Positions 33,881 through 42,237 of a stretch of DNA of 64,000 nucleotides are shown here, in pieces. Under the pieces are notes generated by a model. It worked only from the letters and a program-made list of their open reading frames with translations. It was not told where the DNA came from and did no database searches. The position numbers were made by a program, and so were the translations under genes. The DNA comes from WLMZ01 sp043753895 (GTDB lineage Bacteria; Actinomycetota; Acidimicrobiia; Acidimicrobiales; Ilumatobacteraceae). Positions within the stretch are counted from its first letter, which is position 1; each line of letters starts with the position of its first letter. The stretch covers positions 1-64,000 of the forward strand of contig JAYUWK010000052.1 in the NCBI GenBank assembly GCA_043753895.1, written 5' to 3'.

Positions 33881-35737
33881 GTGGATCTCCGTTTTCCTGA
33901 GACCGAACCGACGCTCGCCGAGATACAGGCGCTCGACGCAGCCGTTGGCCCATCGCTCGTGGCCGAGGGTTGGCAGCGCGAGCACGGCGGCGCACACCGC
34001 GCCGAGGCGCTTCGCCATCGGCTGTTGCCAGCATTGCACTCGCTGCAGGATCGCATCGGCTACATCAGCCACGGTGGCCTTGGCGAGCTCTGCCGTCGTC
34101 TTGATGTGCCACCGGCGGAGGCATACGGAGTGGCGAGTTTCTATGCGATGTTCACCATGCACGAGCGCCCCGTGCGCGTGGCTCACGTGTGCGCCGACTT
34201 GGCGTGTCAGGCACTCGGTGCCGGGGCCTTGCTCGATGCCGTGCAGGCACAGTGCGGCGACCCGAACCAGACGGGTGTCCCAGGCACGTGGCAGCCGAGT
34301 CCGTGTCTGGGCCTGTGTGAGCGCGGGCCCGCGATGTTGGTCACCGAGGCTGGAGACCCGGCGCATGAAGCAGTCGTCGCGCCGGCCATCGCCGACGATG
34401 TTGCCGTAGCCCTTCGTGTCGGACCGCGCAACTTCGGCGTCGAGGTGCCCGTAATCGCTGCAGTTCCACAGGCAGCAACGCCCGACGGCGCCGCGGGCCT
34501 CGTGCTGTTGCAGCGGGTCGGCATCGTCGATCCGGCCTCGCTCGATGACTACCGGGCACACGGCGGCTACCAGGCGCTCCGCAACGCCGTGGCCATGGGG
34601 CCGGTCGATGTGATTCGCGAGGTCACCGATTCGAACCTCGTCGGTCGAGGCGGCGCAGCCTTTCCTGCCGGACGCAAGTGGGCGGCCGTGGCGAACCAAC
34701 CGGTGCGCACGCACTACCTCGTCTGCAACGCCGACGAGAGCGAGCCCGGCACGTTCAAAGACCGGGTCATCATCGAGGGTGACCCATTTTCGCTCATCGA
34801 ATCCATGACGATCTGTGCATTTGCAACTGGTTGTGAGAAGGGGTATGTCTATCTTCGCGGCGAGTACCCACGGGCTCGAGAGCACCTGCAGCACGCCATC
34901 GACTCGGCACGCGAACACGGTTATCTGGGCCACGACGTGATGGGGTTGGGGATCGTGTTCGACATCGAGATCGTCCGCGGCGCCGGCGCCTATATCTGCG
35001 GCGAGGAAACGGCGATCTTCAACTCGATCGAGGGCTACCGCGGCGAACCGCGCAACAAGCCGCCGTTCCCGGTCGAGGTGGGGCTCTTCGGCAAACCCAC
35101 CGTGGTCAACAACGTCGAGACGCTCGTCAACGTGATCCCGATCATGCTGCATGGTGGCGCGGCATTTGCCGCGATAGGCACGCCGGCCTCCACCGGCACG
35201 AAGGTGTTCTGCGTCTCGGGATCGGTCACGAAGCCAGGGGTCTACGAGGTGCCGTACGGAATGACCCTGCGCGAGATGATCGAGCTCGCCGGCGGTGTGC
35301 CCGAGGGCCGTTCGCTGAAGGCGGTGCTTCTCGGCGGAGCCGCCGGCTCATTCGTACCAGCCGACGAGATCGACTTCCCGCTCACGATCGAGGGCGCCCG
35401 TGCCCATAACACCACACTCGGTTCCGGCGTGGTGATGGTGCTCGACGACACCATCGATCTGCTCACGTTCTTGCGCCGGATCGCGGCGTTCTTCCGCGAT
35501 GAATCCTGCGGGCAATGTGTGCCGTGCCGGGTCGGCACCGTGCGCCAAGAGGAAGCGCTCGTGCGCATCACCCTCGGCCGGCAATCCGCTGCCGACAACC
35601 AACGCGACATCGAGTTGTTGCGCGATGTCGGTCGAGTGATGCGCGATGCATCAATCTGCGGACTCGGGCACACGGCGTGGAGCGCCATCGAATCCGCAAT
35701 CGACCGACTCGGCGCGCTGCAGGGAGCGGCGACGTGA
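33881..35737 (+). CDS. fdhB: NAD-reducing subunit of formate dehydrogenase (NuoE-NuoF fusion)
   Basis: A 618-residue fusion with a GTG start two bases after fdhA. Residues 1-170 are NuoE-like, a thioredoxin-fold [2Fe-2S] domain (GVASFYAMFTMHERP, CADLAC, CLGLCERGP). From about 200 it is NuoF-like: FMN/NADH site GRGGAAFPAGRKWAAV, CNADESEPGTFKDRVI, GAGAYICGEETAIFNSIEGYRG, PTVVNNVETL and a [4Fe-4S] site ESCGQCVPCRVGT with a later Cys in SICGLGH. It accepts formate electrons through Fe-S clusters and reduces NAD+. The same E-F fusion occurs in soluble NAD-dependent formate dehydrogenases and bifurcating enzymes. Confidence 0.93.
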   Translation: MDLRFPETEPTLAEIQALDAAVGPSLVAEGWQREHGGAHRAEALRHRLLPALHSLQDRIGYISHGGLGELCRRLDVPPAEAYGVASFYAMFTMHERPVRVAHVCADLACQALGAGALLDAVQAQCGDPNQTGVPGTWQPSPCLGLCERGPAMLVTEAGDPAHEAVVAPAIADDVAVALRVGPRNFGVEVPVIAAVPQAATPDGAAGLVLLQRVGIVDPASLDDYRAHGGYQALRNAVAMGPVDVIREVTDSNLVGRGGAAFPAGRKWAAVANQPVRTHYLVCNADESEPGTFKDRVIIEGDPFSLIESMTICAFATGCEKGYVYLRGEYPRAREHLQHAIDSAREHGYLGHDVMGLGIVFDIEIVRGAGAYICGEETAIFNSIEGYRGEPRNKPPFPVEVGLFGKPTVVNNVETLVNVIPIMLHGGAAFAAIGTPASTGTKVFCVSGSVTKPGVYEVPYGMTLREMIELAGGVPEGRSLKAVLLGGAAGSFVPADEIDFPLTIEGARAHNTTLGSGVVMVLDDTIDLLTFLRRIAAFFRDESCGQCVPCRVGTVRQEEALVRITLGRQSAADNQRDIELLRDVGRVMRDASICGLGHTAWSAIESAIDRLGALQGAAT

Positions 35738-36615
35738 ACATGCTTCATGAAACACCGGTGGGTCTCCCCCGCCGGGCCGTGACACTGCAGATCGACGGCG
35801 ACGAGGTCAAGGTGCCAGAAGGCTCCACAATTCTCGATGCATGCAAAGCACACGGCGCCGATCTCCCCACGCTGTGCTACGGCGACACACTCGATCCTGT
35901 CAACGCGTGCCGCGTCTGCGTGGTCGAGGTCGACGGCAGCCGCGCGCTGGTGCCGTCATGCTCGCGTCCGGTCGAGCAGGGCATGGTGGTGCACACCGAC
36001 AGCGAACGCGCCCGGCATTCACGCAAGATGGTCCTCGAACTTCTCGGTTCTTCAGTCGACCTCTCGGCTGCCCCGAGAGTGCACGGGTGGATGCAACAGT
36101 ACGACGCCGATCCCTCGCGCTTCGGCGACGTGAACACGATGAAGACCGTGCAACAGCCGGTGAAGATCGACAACGATCTGTACGTGCGCGATTACTCGCG
36201 ATGCATCCTCTGCTACAAGTGCGTCGACGCCTGCGGCGAACAGTGGCAGAACTCGTTTGCGATCGCGGTAGCCGGACGCGGTTTCGACGCCCACATCAGC
36301 ACCGAGTTCGACGTCGAATTACCCGAGTCAGCCTGTGTCTACTGCGGTAACTGCATCGAGGTCTGCCCCACCGGCGCGCTTATGTTCAAGACCGAACACG
36401 ATATGCGCGCCGCCGACACGTGGGACGAAACCGCGCAGCACCAGACCACCACCATCTGCCCGTACTGCGGCGTCGGCTGCAACCTCACCCTGCACACTCA
36501 AGACAACACCATCGTGAAGGTCACATCGCCCCACGATCACGCGATCACATCCGGCAACCTGTGCATCAAAGGACGCTTCGGGTTCCAGCACGTGCAGACA
36601 TTCGCACGCGACTGA
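35734..36615 (+). CDS. Detached N-terminal Fe-S module of formate dehydrogenase alpha (NuoG-like + CPYCGVGC domain)
   Basis: A 293-residue protein. GTG 35734 overlaps the fdhB stop by three bases; ATG 35740 is an alternative. Domains: plant-type [2Fe-2S] (LPTLCYGDTL, ACRVCVVEV, PSCSRPV; about residues 20-95), a degenerate His/Cys region, a two-[4Fe-4S] ferredoxin (YSRCILCYKCVDACGEQ and ACVYCGNCIEVCPTGAL; about 150-220), then ICPYCGVGCNLTLHTQDN...GNLCIKGRFGF (about 240-285). That last piece is the [4Fe-4S] start of the catalytic domain in ordinary FdhA, and it ends just where the catalytic gene begins. It should bridge the NuoEF-like protein and the molybdopterin subunit. I see this as a permuted split of one ancestral chain. 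Confidence 0.88.
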   Translation: MNMLHETPVGLPRRAVTLQIDGDEVKVPEGSTILDACKAHGADLPTLCYGDTLDPVNACRVCVVEVDGSRALVPSCSRPVEQGMVVHTDSERARHSRKMVLELLGSSVDLSAAPRVHGWMQQYDADPSRFGDVNTMKTVQQPVKIDNDLYVRDYSRCILCYKCVDACGEQWQNSFAIAVAGRGFDAHISTEFDVELPESACVYCGNCIEVCPTGALMFKTEHDMRAADTWDETAQHQTTTICPYCGVGCNLTLHTQDNTIVKVTSPHDHAITSGNLCIKGRFGFQHVQTFARD

Positions 36616-36649
36616 ACCAACCGATCATGGTCGTAGCTAGGTTCGCCTC

Positions 36650-37960
36650 GTGAACATCGACGCCGCCATCGCATACGTCGAAGGGCACATCGACTACGGC
36701 AGTTGGGCCGCGCGCTCGGCGCGAACCGGCGACGTCGAACTGTCGCTCGATCGCATGCGACGCTTCGTGGCGATCCTCGGCAATCCACAGGCGTCGCTAC
36801 CCGTCGTCCATGTCACCGGCACCAATGGCAAGGGATCCACGTCGCGCATGATCACCCGCGTGTTGATGGCCGAAGGCCTGCGCGTCGGCACCTATTCCAG
36901 CCCACACCTCGCCCGGTACAACGAGCGGTTCCGGATCGATGATGTCGACATCGATGACACCATGCTCGCGGGTCTTCTCACGATGTCATCAGCGGCCGAG
37001 GACGAACTCGGCGAGCGGCTGATGCCATTCGAGGTGCTCACCGGAGCGGCGTTGAAGTGGTTCGCCGATCAGCGCGTCGACGTGGCTGTCATCGAGGTTG
37101 GCGTTCTCGGTCGATTCGATGCCACAAACGTGAGCGACGGCCGCGTTGCCGTGGTCACCAACATCGGCTTCGATCACACCAATGGCCAGGGCGACTGGCA
37201 ACTCCGCATCGCGGAGGAGAAGGCCGGCATCGTGAAGCCCGGCGCGCACCTCGTGCTCGGGGCCATCGACACGCGGCTTGGCCTTGCGTTTGCAGCGCAG
37301 CACCCCAACGCCACCTGGCGACTCGGCCACGACGTGACGATCACCGCTGACATCGCAACACCGGTGGGAAGACGGGTATCGATCCGCACGCCCGCGCAGA
37401 CCATTCATGACCTCGAACTCCCGCTGTTCGGCGCGCATCAGGCCGCCAATTGCGCACTCGCGATCGCTGCCGCGACGGCGTTCCTCGGTCGGGCGCTACG
37501 CGAGTCATCGGCACGATCTGGATTGTCCGACGTGCGCATGCCGGCCCGCTTGGAGACCGTCCGCCTCCATCCGACCGTCGTCGTCGACGGAGCCCACAAC
37601 CCCGATGCGGCTCGGGCATTGGCACGCGCGGTGCACGACGACATGCCGTGCGCGGGACGGCGCACGTTGGTGCTCGGTCTACTGGCGGGTCGTGATCCCA
37701 CGGCGATGCTCGACGCGCTCGACGTCACCCAGTTCGATCAGGTCATCACGTGCACGCCACCGACCGCACGCGCCCGACCTGCGCGAGAACTCGCCGAAGC
37801 CGCTATCCAACTCGGATGCTCCGCCCGCGCCATCGACGACATCGGTGAGGCACTGCAGACCGCACTCAGTGAGGCAGGCGCCGACGACCAGATCATCGTA
37901 ACCGGCTCCATCTATCTGGTCGCCGACGCGCGTGCTTGGCTCACCAAACAGCCTTCGTGA
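36650..37960 (+). CDS. folC: Folylpolyglutamate synthase/dihydrofolate synthase
   Basis: A 436-residue Mur-ligase-fold enzyme with a GTG start. LPVVHVTGTNGKGSTSRMITRVL is the ATP-binding loop, YSSPHLARYNERFRID and DVAVIEVGVLGRFDATN the substrate sites, and VVVDGAHNPDAARAL the C-terminal-domain motif. It adds glutamates to folates, retaining them in the cell. Placed 34 bases after the formate dehydrogenase operon, it fits a locus with heavy tetrahydrofolate traffic. Its stop codon is inside the palindrome that follows. Confidence 0.94.
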   Translation: MNIDAAIAYVEGHIDYGSWAARSARTGDVELSLDRMRRFVAILGNPQASLPVVHVTGTNGKGSTSRMITRVLMAEGLRVGTYSSPHLARYNERFRIDDVDIDDTMLAGLLTMSSAAEDELGERLMPFEVLTGAALKWFADQRVDVAVIEVGVLGRFDATNVSDGRVAVVTNIGFDHTNGQGDWQLRIAEEKAGIVKPGAHLVLGAIDTRLGLAFAAQHPNATWRLGHDVTITADIATPVGRRVSIRTPAQTIHDLELPLFGAHQAANCALAIAAATAFLGRALRESSARSGLSDVRMPARLETVRLHPTVVVDGAHNPDAARALARAVHDDMPCAGRRTLVLGLLAGRDPTAMLDALDVTQFDQVITCTPPTARARPARELAEAAIQLGCSARAIDDIGEALQTALSEAGADDQIIVTGSIYLVADARAWLTKQPS

Positions 37961-37997
37961 ATGCTCAGCGCACCGTAGTCGTGCGCTCAGCATTCAT
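37957..37997. terminator. Palindromic hairpin, family A copy 2 (terminator of the C1 operon)
   Basis: GTGAATGCTCAGCGCAC (37957-37973) pairs with GTGCGCTCAGCATTCAT (37981-37997) around a seven-base loop, with one internal mismatch and a wobble at the base. It contains the folC stop and separates convergent operons. The same element follows the ABC-F gene at 487-527. Confidence 0.7.
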
Positions 37998-38052
37998 GGG
38001 TGGCCCGCCACGGTGAGAAGGACGGCGGGAGGCGGCGAGAGGGACGGCGCCA

Positions 38053-39738
38053 CTATTGGTGGCGATAGAACGGAACGTGCTCGGGCGGCAGTGGTGTGTT
38101 GCCGGCGATCAGGTCGGCGGCTTTCTCGGCCATCATCATGACTGGGGCGTAGATGTTGCCGTTCGTCACGTAAGGCATCGCAGATGCGTCGCAGACGCGC
38201 AGGCCGTGAACACCGTGCACCTTCATCGTGAGTGGGTCGACGACCGACATCTCGTCGGTGCCCATCCGGCACGTACACGATGGGTGCAGCGCCGTCTCGG
38301 CGTCCTGTGCGACCCACTCGAGAATTTGTTCGTCGGTCTGCACCCCATCGCCCGGTGAAATCTCACCGGTGCTGAACGGACCGAACGCGTCGGCGCCGAG
38401 GATGCGGCGTGTCACGCGGATGGCCTCGACCCATTCGCGTCGATCCTGTTCAGTGGACAAGTAGTTGAAGCGCAACGCCGGCTTCACCAGGGGGTCGCGT
38501 GAGGTGACCTTCACCGAGCCCCGCGAGTCGCTATACATCGGGCCGATGTGCACCTGATAGCCGTGCTGCAGTTCCTCGCCTCCGGGCGGAGGAGAACCGT
38601 CGTAGCGAATCGCGATCGGGAGGAAGTGGAACATCAGGTTCGGGTACTGCACGTCGTCGTTACTGCGCACGAAGCCGCCTGCCTCGAAATGGTTCGTGGC
38701 ACCGGGACCCCTGCGGAAGAACAACCACTGAAAGCCGATCCACGGGCGCTTCCACATCTTCAGCGACGGCTGCTGGGTGACGGGCTGACTGCAGCCGTGC
38801 TGGATGTACACCTCGAGGTGGTCCTGCAGATGTTCGCCGACGCCTGGCAGATGGTGCACGACGGGAATACCCAATGCGTCGAGATCATCACGATTACCCA
38901 CACCACTCAGCTGCAAGAGCTGAGGCGTGTTGATCGCACCGCCGCACAGGATGACCTCGTTGGCCTTCACCGTCTGGGCTATGCCGCGGCGGTTCGGCCA
39001 ACGAGGCTGCGTGAACTCGACGCCGGTGGCGCGTGTGCCGTCGAACAGCACACGGCTGACCATCGCACGACAGATCAGTTGCAGGTTGGGTCGCTTCAGA
39101 ACCGGGTACAGGTAGGCGCGCGCAGCACTGAGCCGACGACCGCGACGAATGTTCCGATCGAACGTGGCGAAGCCCTCCTGCTGGTAGCCATTCACGTCGG
39201 TGGTGAGCGGGTACCCGGCTTGTTGAACCGCCGCGAAGAACGCATCGAACAAAGACGACTTCGCGGCACCGCGTTCGAGCGTCAGTGGGCCCTTGGTGCC
39301 GCGGTACTGGTCGCCACCGGACGTACACGATTCCATCCGTTTGAAGTAGGGCAGGCAGTGCGCGTAGTCCCACGTATCCATACCGGGGTCGGACGCCCAG
39401 CGTTCGTAGTCCATCGCATTGCCGCGTTGGAAGATCATCCCATTGATGCTGCTGGAGCCGCCGAGCACCTTGCCTCGCGCGTGATACACGCGGCGGCCAT
39501 TCATGTAGGGCTCGGGTTCGCTCTCGTACTTCCAGTCGTAGAACCTGCTCCCAATCGGGAAGGCCAGCGCAGCGGGCATGTGAATGAAGACATCCCACTT
39601 GTAATCACGTCGACCGGCTTCGAGCACGAGTACCGACTTGTTGGGGTCGACGCTGAGCCGGTTGGCGAGGGCACACCCGGCCGAGCCGCCGCCGACGATG
39701 ACGTAGTCGTAGGTCTTGGTGAGATCGATATGCGGCAC
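38053..39738 (-). CDS. GMC oxidoreductase, choline dehydrogenase-like (BetA-like)
   Basis: A 561-residue flavoenzyme. The N-terminal FAD motif is TYDYVIVGGGSAGCALANRLSVDPNKSVLVLEAG; the GMC signatures are RGKVLGGSSSINGMIFQRGNAMDYERWA and GGAINTPQLLQLSGVG; the catalytic His/Asn end is LHPSCTCRMGTDEMSVVDPLTMKVHGVHGLRVCDASAMP. These match choline dehydrogenase (BetA), which makes betaine aldehyde. The GTG start overlaps the stop of the methyltransferase-like gene (TAGTG). With the betaine-aldehyde-dehydrogenase-like gene at 40722 it would give choline to glycine betaine; other alcohols are possible. Confidence 0.85.
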   Translation of the reverse strand: MPHIDLTKTYDYVIVGGGSAGCALANRLSVDPNKSVLVLEAGRRDYKWDVFIHMPAALAFPIGSRFYDWKYESEPEPYMNGRRVYHARGKVLGGSSSINGMIFQRGNAMDYERWASDPGMDTWDYAHCLPYFKRMESCTSGGDQYRGTKGPLTLERGAAKSSLFDAFFAAVQQAGYPLTTDVNGYQQEGFATFDRNIRRGRRLSAARAYLYPVLKRPNLQLICRAMVSRVLFDGTRATGVEFTQPRWPNRRGIAQTVKANEVILCGGAINTPQLLQLSGVGNRDDLDALGIPVVHHLPGVGEHLQDHLEVYIQHGCSQPVTQQPSLKMWKRPWIGFQWLFFRRGPGATNHFEAGGFVRSNDDVQYPNLMFHFLPIAIRYDGSPPPGGEELQHGYQVHIGPMYSDSRGSVKVTSRDPLVKPALRFNYLSTEQDRREWVEAIRVTRRILGADAFGPFSTGEISPGDGVQTDEQILEWVAQDAETALHPSCTCRMGTDEMSVVDPLTMKVHGVHGLRVCDASAMPYVTNGNIYAPVMMMAEKAADLIAGNTPLPPEHVPFYRHQ

Positions 39739-40688
39739 TACAAACTCCCGCCGGCGCTCTGACGGGCCCGAACGGCCGCTTCGACATGGGCAATGGTGAG
39801 CCCGCAGCAGCCACCGATCAGACGCACGCCTTGCGCGATCCAGTCGCCGAAGAACTGCTCCAGACGGTCGGGATCGATGGTGTCGACGAATCGCCAGTCG
39901 GGCATCTCGAAGTAACCCGAATCCGGGTAGGCCATCAGTGGCCCGGCGAAGAAGGGGCGGGCTGCGATGAGTGCCTCTGCGATGATCTCGGCACCGGTGT
40001 GCATGAAGCCGGCAGCGTCGACGCCAGTGGCAGGAATCAGCCCGGCGACGGTTGCGATCTCGTACTCGTCGAGTGCGTCGAAGGTGATCACCCGGGCGTC
40101 GTCAGCGCGCCGGGCGCTCATACCGAACCACACCGGGATTCCGGTGCTGAGCGCAGCCTCGAGTGCCAGTGCGGCCCGCTCGGGGTTGTACATCATCTCG
40201 AGCATGATGTGATCCACTCCGCTGTCGCGCAGGATGTTCGCGATTTCGTAAAACGCGTCGGACACCTGGTTCGACGATGGCACGCGGTGGGCATCGACGG
40301 TGGCGGTGCCGGCGGCCACCGGCACCATGTGCGACAGCGACCCGGCAACGGCAACCCGATCTGTCGTCGCGGTGAGTTCCCGAGCGCGCAGCGCCGCCTC
40401 GACGGCGCGCTGGTTGATCTCGGCCACCTGATCGGCGTATCCGGCTGGAGTGAGCATCAGCCGTGACGACGCAAACGTGTTCGCGGTGATCACATCGGAG
40501 CCGGCACGGATGTAGTCGGCATGAATGTCGGTGAGCATCTCGTCGTTGTGCAATGTGGCTGGCCCGCACCACGCAGCAGGATCCATGGAAGCACCCCGGC
40601 GTTGCAGTTCGGTGCCGGTGGCACCATCGAGCACGATGATCTCGTCGGCGTCGAGGCGGTGCTTCAGGTGTTGATATGCGTCAGTCAT
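39738..40688 (-). CDS. Homocysteine S-methyltransferase-like protein, one zinc ligand apparently missing
   Basis: A 316-residue TIM-barrel protein of the homocysteine methyltransferase family (BHMT, MmuM, MetH N-domain). It begins IIVLDGATGTELQRRGASMD and has DVITANTFASSR and the C-terminal zinc motif RLIGGCCGLTIAHVEA. The first zinc Cys, normally in a G-[IV]-N-C segment, seems replaced: the matching stretch reads ATGVDAAGFMHTG. The protein may therefore use another ligand, another substrate, or be inactive. SD GGGAGA lies five bases before the ATG. It sits in the choline/betaine operon, where betaine would be the natural methyl donor. Confidence 0.8.
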   Translation of the reverse strand: MTDAYQHLKHRLDADEIIVLDGATGTELQRRGASMDPAAWCGPATLHNDEMLTDIHADYIRAGSDVITANTFASSRLMLTPAGYADQVAEINQRAVEAALRARELTATTDRVAVAGSLSHMVPVAAGTATVDAHRVPSSNQVSDAFYEIANILRDSGVDHIMLEMMYNPERAALALEAALSTGIPVWFGMSARRADDARVITFDALDEYEIATVAGLIPATGVDAAGFMHTGAEIIAEALIAARPFFAGPLMAYPDSGYFEMPDWRFVDTIDPDRLEQFFGDWIAQGVRLIGGCCGLTIAHVEAAVRARQSAGGSL

Positions 40689-40721
40689 CGTTGTCTCCCT
40701 TTGCTGTCAGCCCAAACCGCA

Positions 40722-42182
40722 TCAGTACGGCGCCTCGACATCGCCCATCTCTACGTACACGCTCTTCAACTGGGTGTAGTGATGGATCGCAGCCAGGCTG
40801 TTCTCACGCCCGATGCCCGATTGCTTGTAGCCACCAAAGGGCATCTCGATAGGCGTGATGTTGTAGTTGTTGATCCAGATCGTGCCCGCTTCGAGCGAGG
40901 CGACCACACGGTGGGCGCGCTGGATGTCGCGCGTGAACACCCCGGCCGACAAACCGAACTCGGTGTCATTGGCGCGGGCCACCACGTCGGCTTCGTCATC
41001 AAAACCGAGCACCGACATCACCGGTCCGAAGATCTCCTCGCGGACAATGGTCATCTCGTCGCTGCAATCGGCGAACACTGCCGGCATCACGAAGTTGCCT
41101 CCGGCGAGCGCCGGGTCGGTGGGGCGGCCACCGCCGCAGAGCAGACGGGCACCCTGGTCGATGCCAGCCTGCACGTATCCGAGCACCTTGTCCATGTGAT
41201 CGGCCGAGATGAGCGCGCCGACGTGTACCGATGGATCCATCGGGTCGCCGATCTTCATCGCCTTCGTGCGAGCCACCAACTGCTCGAGGAACGCGTGCAT
41301 CACGGCGTTGTGCACGTAGACACGCGTACCGTTCGAACACACCTCACCCTGGGTGTAGAAGTTGGCCATCAGCGCAGCTGACACGGCGTTCGTGATATCC
41401 GCATCCTCGAACACGATGAGCGGACTCTTGCCGCCGAGTTCGAGCGTGACGTGCTTCAAAGTGGCCGACGCCGCGGCCATCACCTTGCGCCCGGTGCCGA
41501 CCTCACCAGTGAGCGAAACCTTCGCCACGCCGTGGTGAGCCGTGAGCGCCTGGCCGACGCGAGCGTCACCCTGCACCACGTTAAACACACCATCGGGCAC
41601 GCCCGCCTCGCTGTAGATCTCGGCCAGCACCATGGCTGTCAACGGCGTGAGCTCGGCGGGTTTGAATACCATTGCGTTCCCGCACGCCAACGCAGGCGCC
41701 GACTTCCAGCACGCAATCTGGATGGGGTAGTTCCACGCGCCAATACCCACGCAGACGCCGAGTGGCTCGCGCCGCGTGTAGCCCCACGAACCTCCGAGGT
41801 CGTAGTGATCGCCGTGGATGGTGGCCGCGGCGCCGGCGTAGAACTCGATGCAATCGGCACCGGACGCGACATCGACCACGCTTGCCTCGCTGATTGGCTT
41901 ACCGGTATCGGCAACCTCGAGAGCTGCGATCTCGTCGTTGCGTTGACGCAGCAACTGCACGGCCCGGTTCATCACTCGGCCGCGCTGCGCCCCTGACATC
42001 GCGCGCCACTCCTGAAAGCCAGCGGACGCCGAGCGGACGGCGTCGTCGACATCGTCGACCGACGCCTGCTGCACCGTGGCAATGACCACCCCCGTCGCCG
42101 GGTTCAGCGTGTCGAACGTTTCACCCGAAGTGGCATCGACATGCCGGCCGTGGATGAAGAGTTGGGTCTGCTGCTCGGGCAA
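40722..42182 (-). CDS. betB: Betaine aldehyde dehydrogenase-like NAD(P)-dependent aldehyde dehydrogenase
   Basis: A 486-residue ALDH. I start it at TTG 42182, because GGGAGGG lies six bases upstream and the protein then begins LPEQQTQLFIHGRHVDATSGETFDTLNPATG; the longer frame to 42284 would run into the neighbouring gene. VTLELGGKSPLIVFEDAD carries the general-base Glu and YTQGEVCSNGTRVYV the catalytic Cys; the latter is the typical betaine-aldehyde-dehydrogenase sequence. It turns betaine aldehyde into glycine betaine. GHEYGR-type C-terminal NYNITPIEMPFGGYKQSGIGRENS is also present. Confidence 0.88.
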   Translation of the reverse strand: MPEQQTQLFIHGRHVDATSGETFDTLNPATGVVIATVQQASVDDVDDAVRSASAGFQEWRAMSGAQRGRVMNRAVQLLRQRNDEIAALEVADTGKPISEASVVDVASGADCIEFYAGAAATIHGDHYDLGGSWGYTRREPLGVCVGIGAWNYPIQIACWKSAPALACGNAMVFKPAELTPLTAMVLAEIYSEAGVPDGVFNVVQGDARVGQALTAHHGVAKVSLTGEVGTGRKVMAAASATLKHVTLELGGKSPLIVFEDADITNAVSAALMANFYTQGEVCSNGTRVYVHNAVMHAFLEQLVARTKAMKIGDPMDPSVHVGALISADHMDKVLGYVQAGIDQGARLLCGGGRPTDPALAGGNFVMPAVFADCSDEMTIVREEIFGPVMSVLGFDDEADVVARANDTEFGLSAGVFTRDIQRAHRVVASLEAGTIWINNYNITPIEMPFGGYKQSGIGRENSLAAIHHYTQLKSVYVEMGDVEAPY

Positions 42183-42237
42183 CGCTTGCCCTCCCAGGGC
42201 TCGTGATGGGAATCCGCACAGGTGCAGAGAGAGAATC

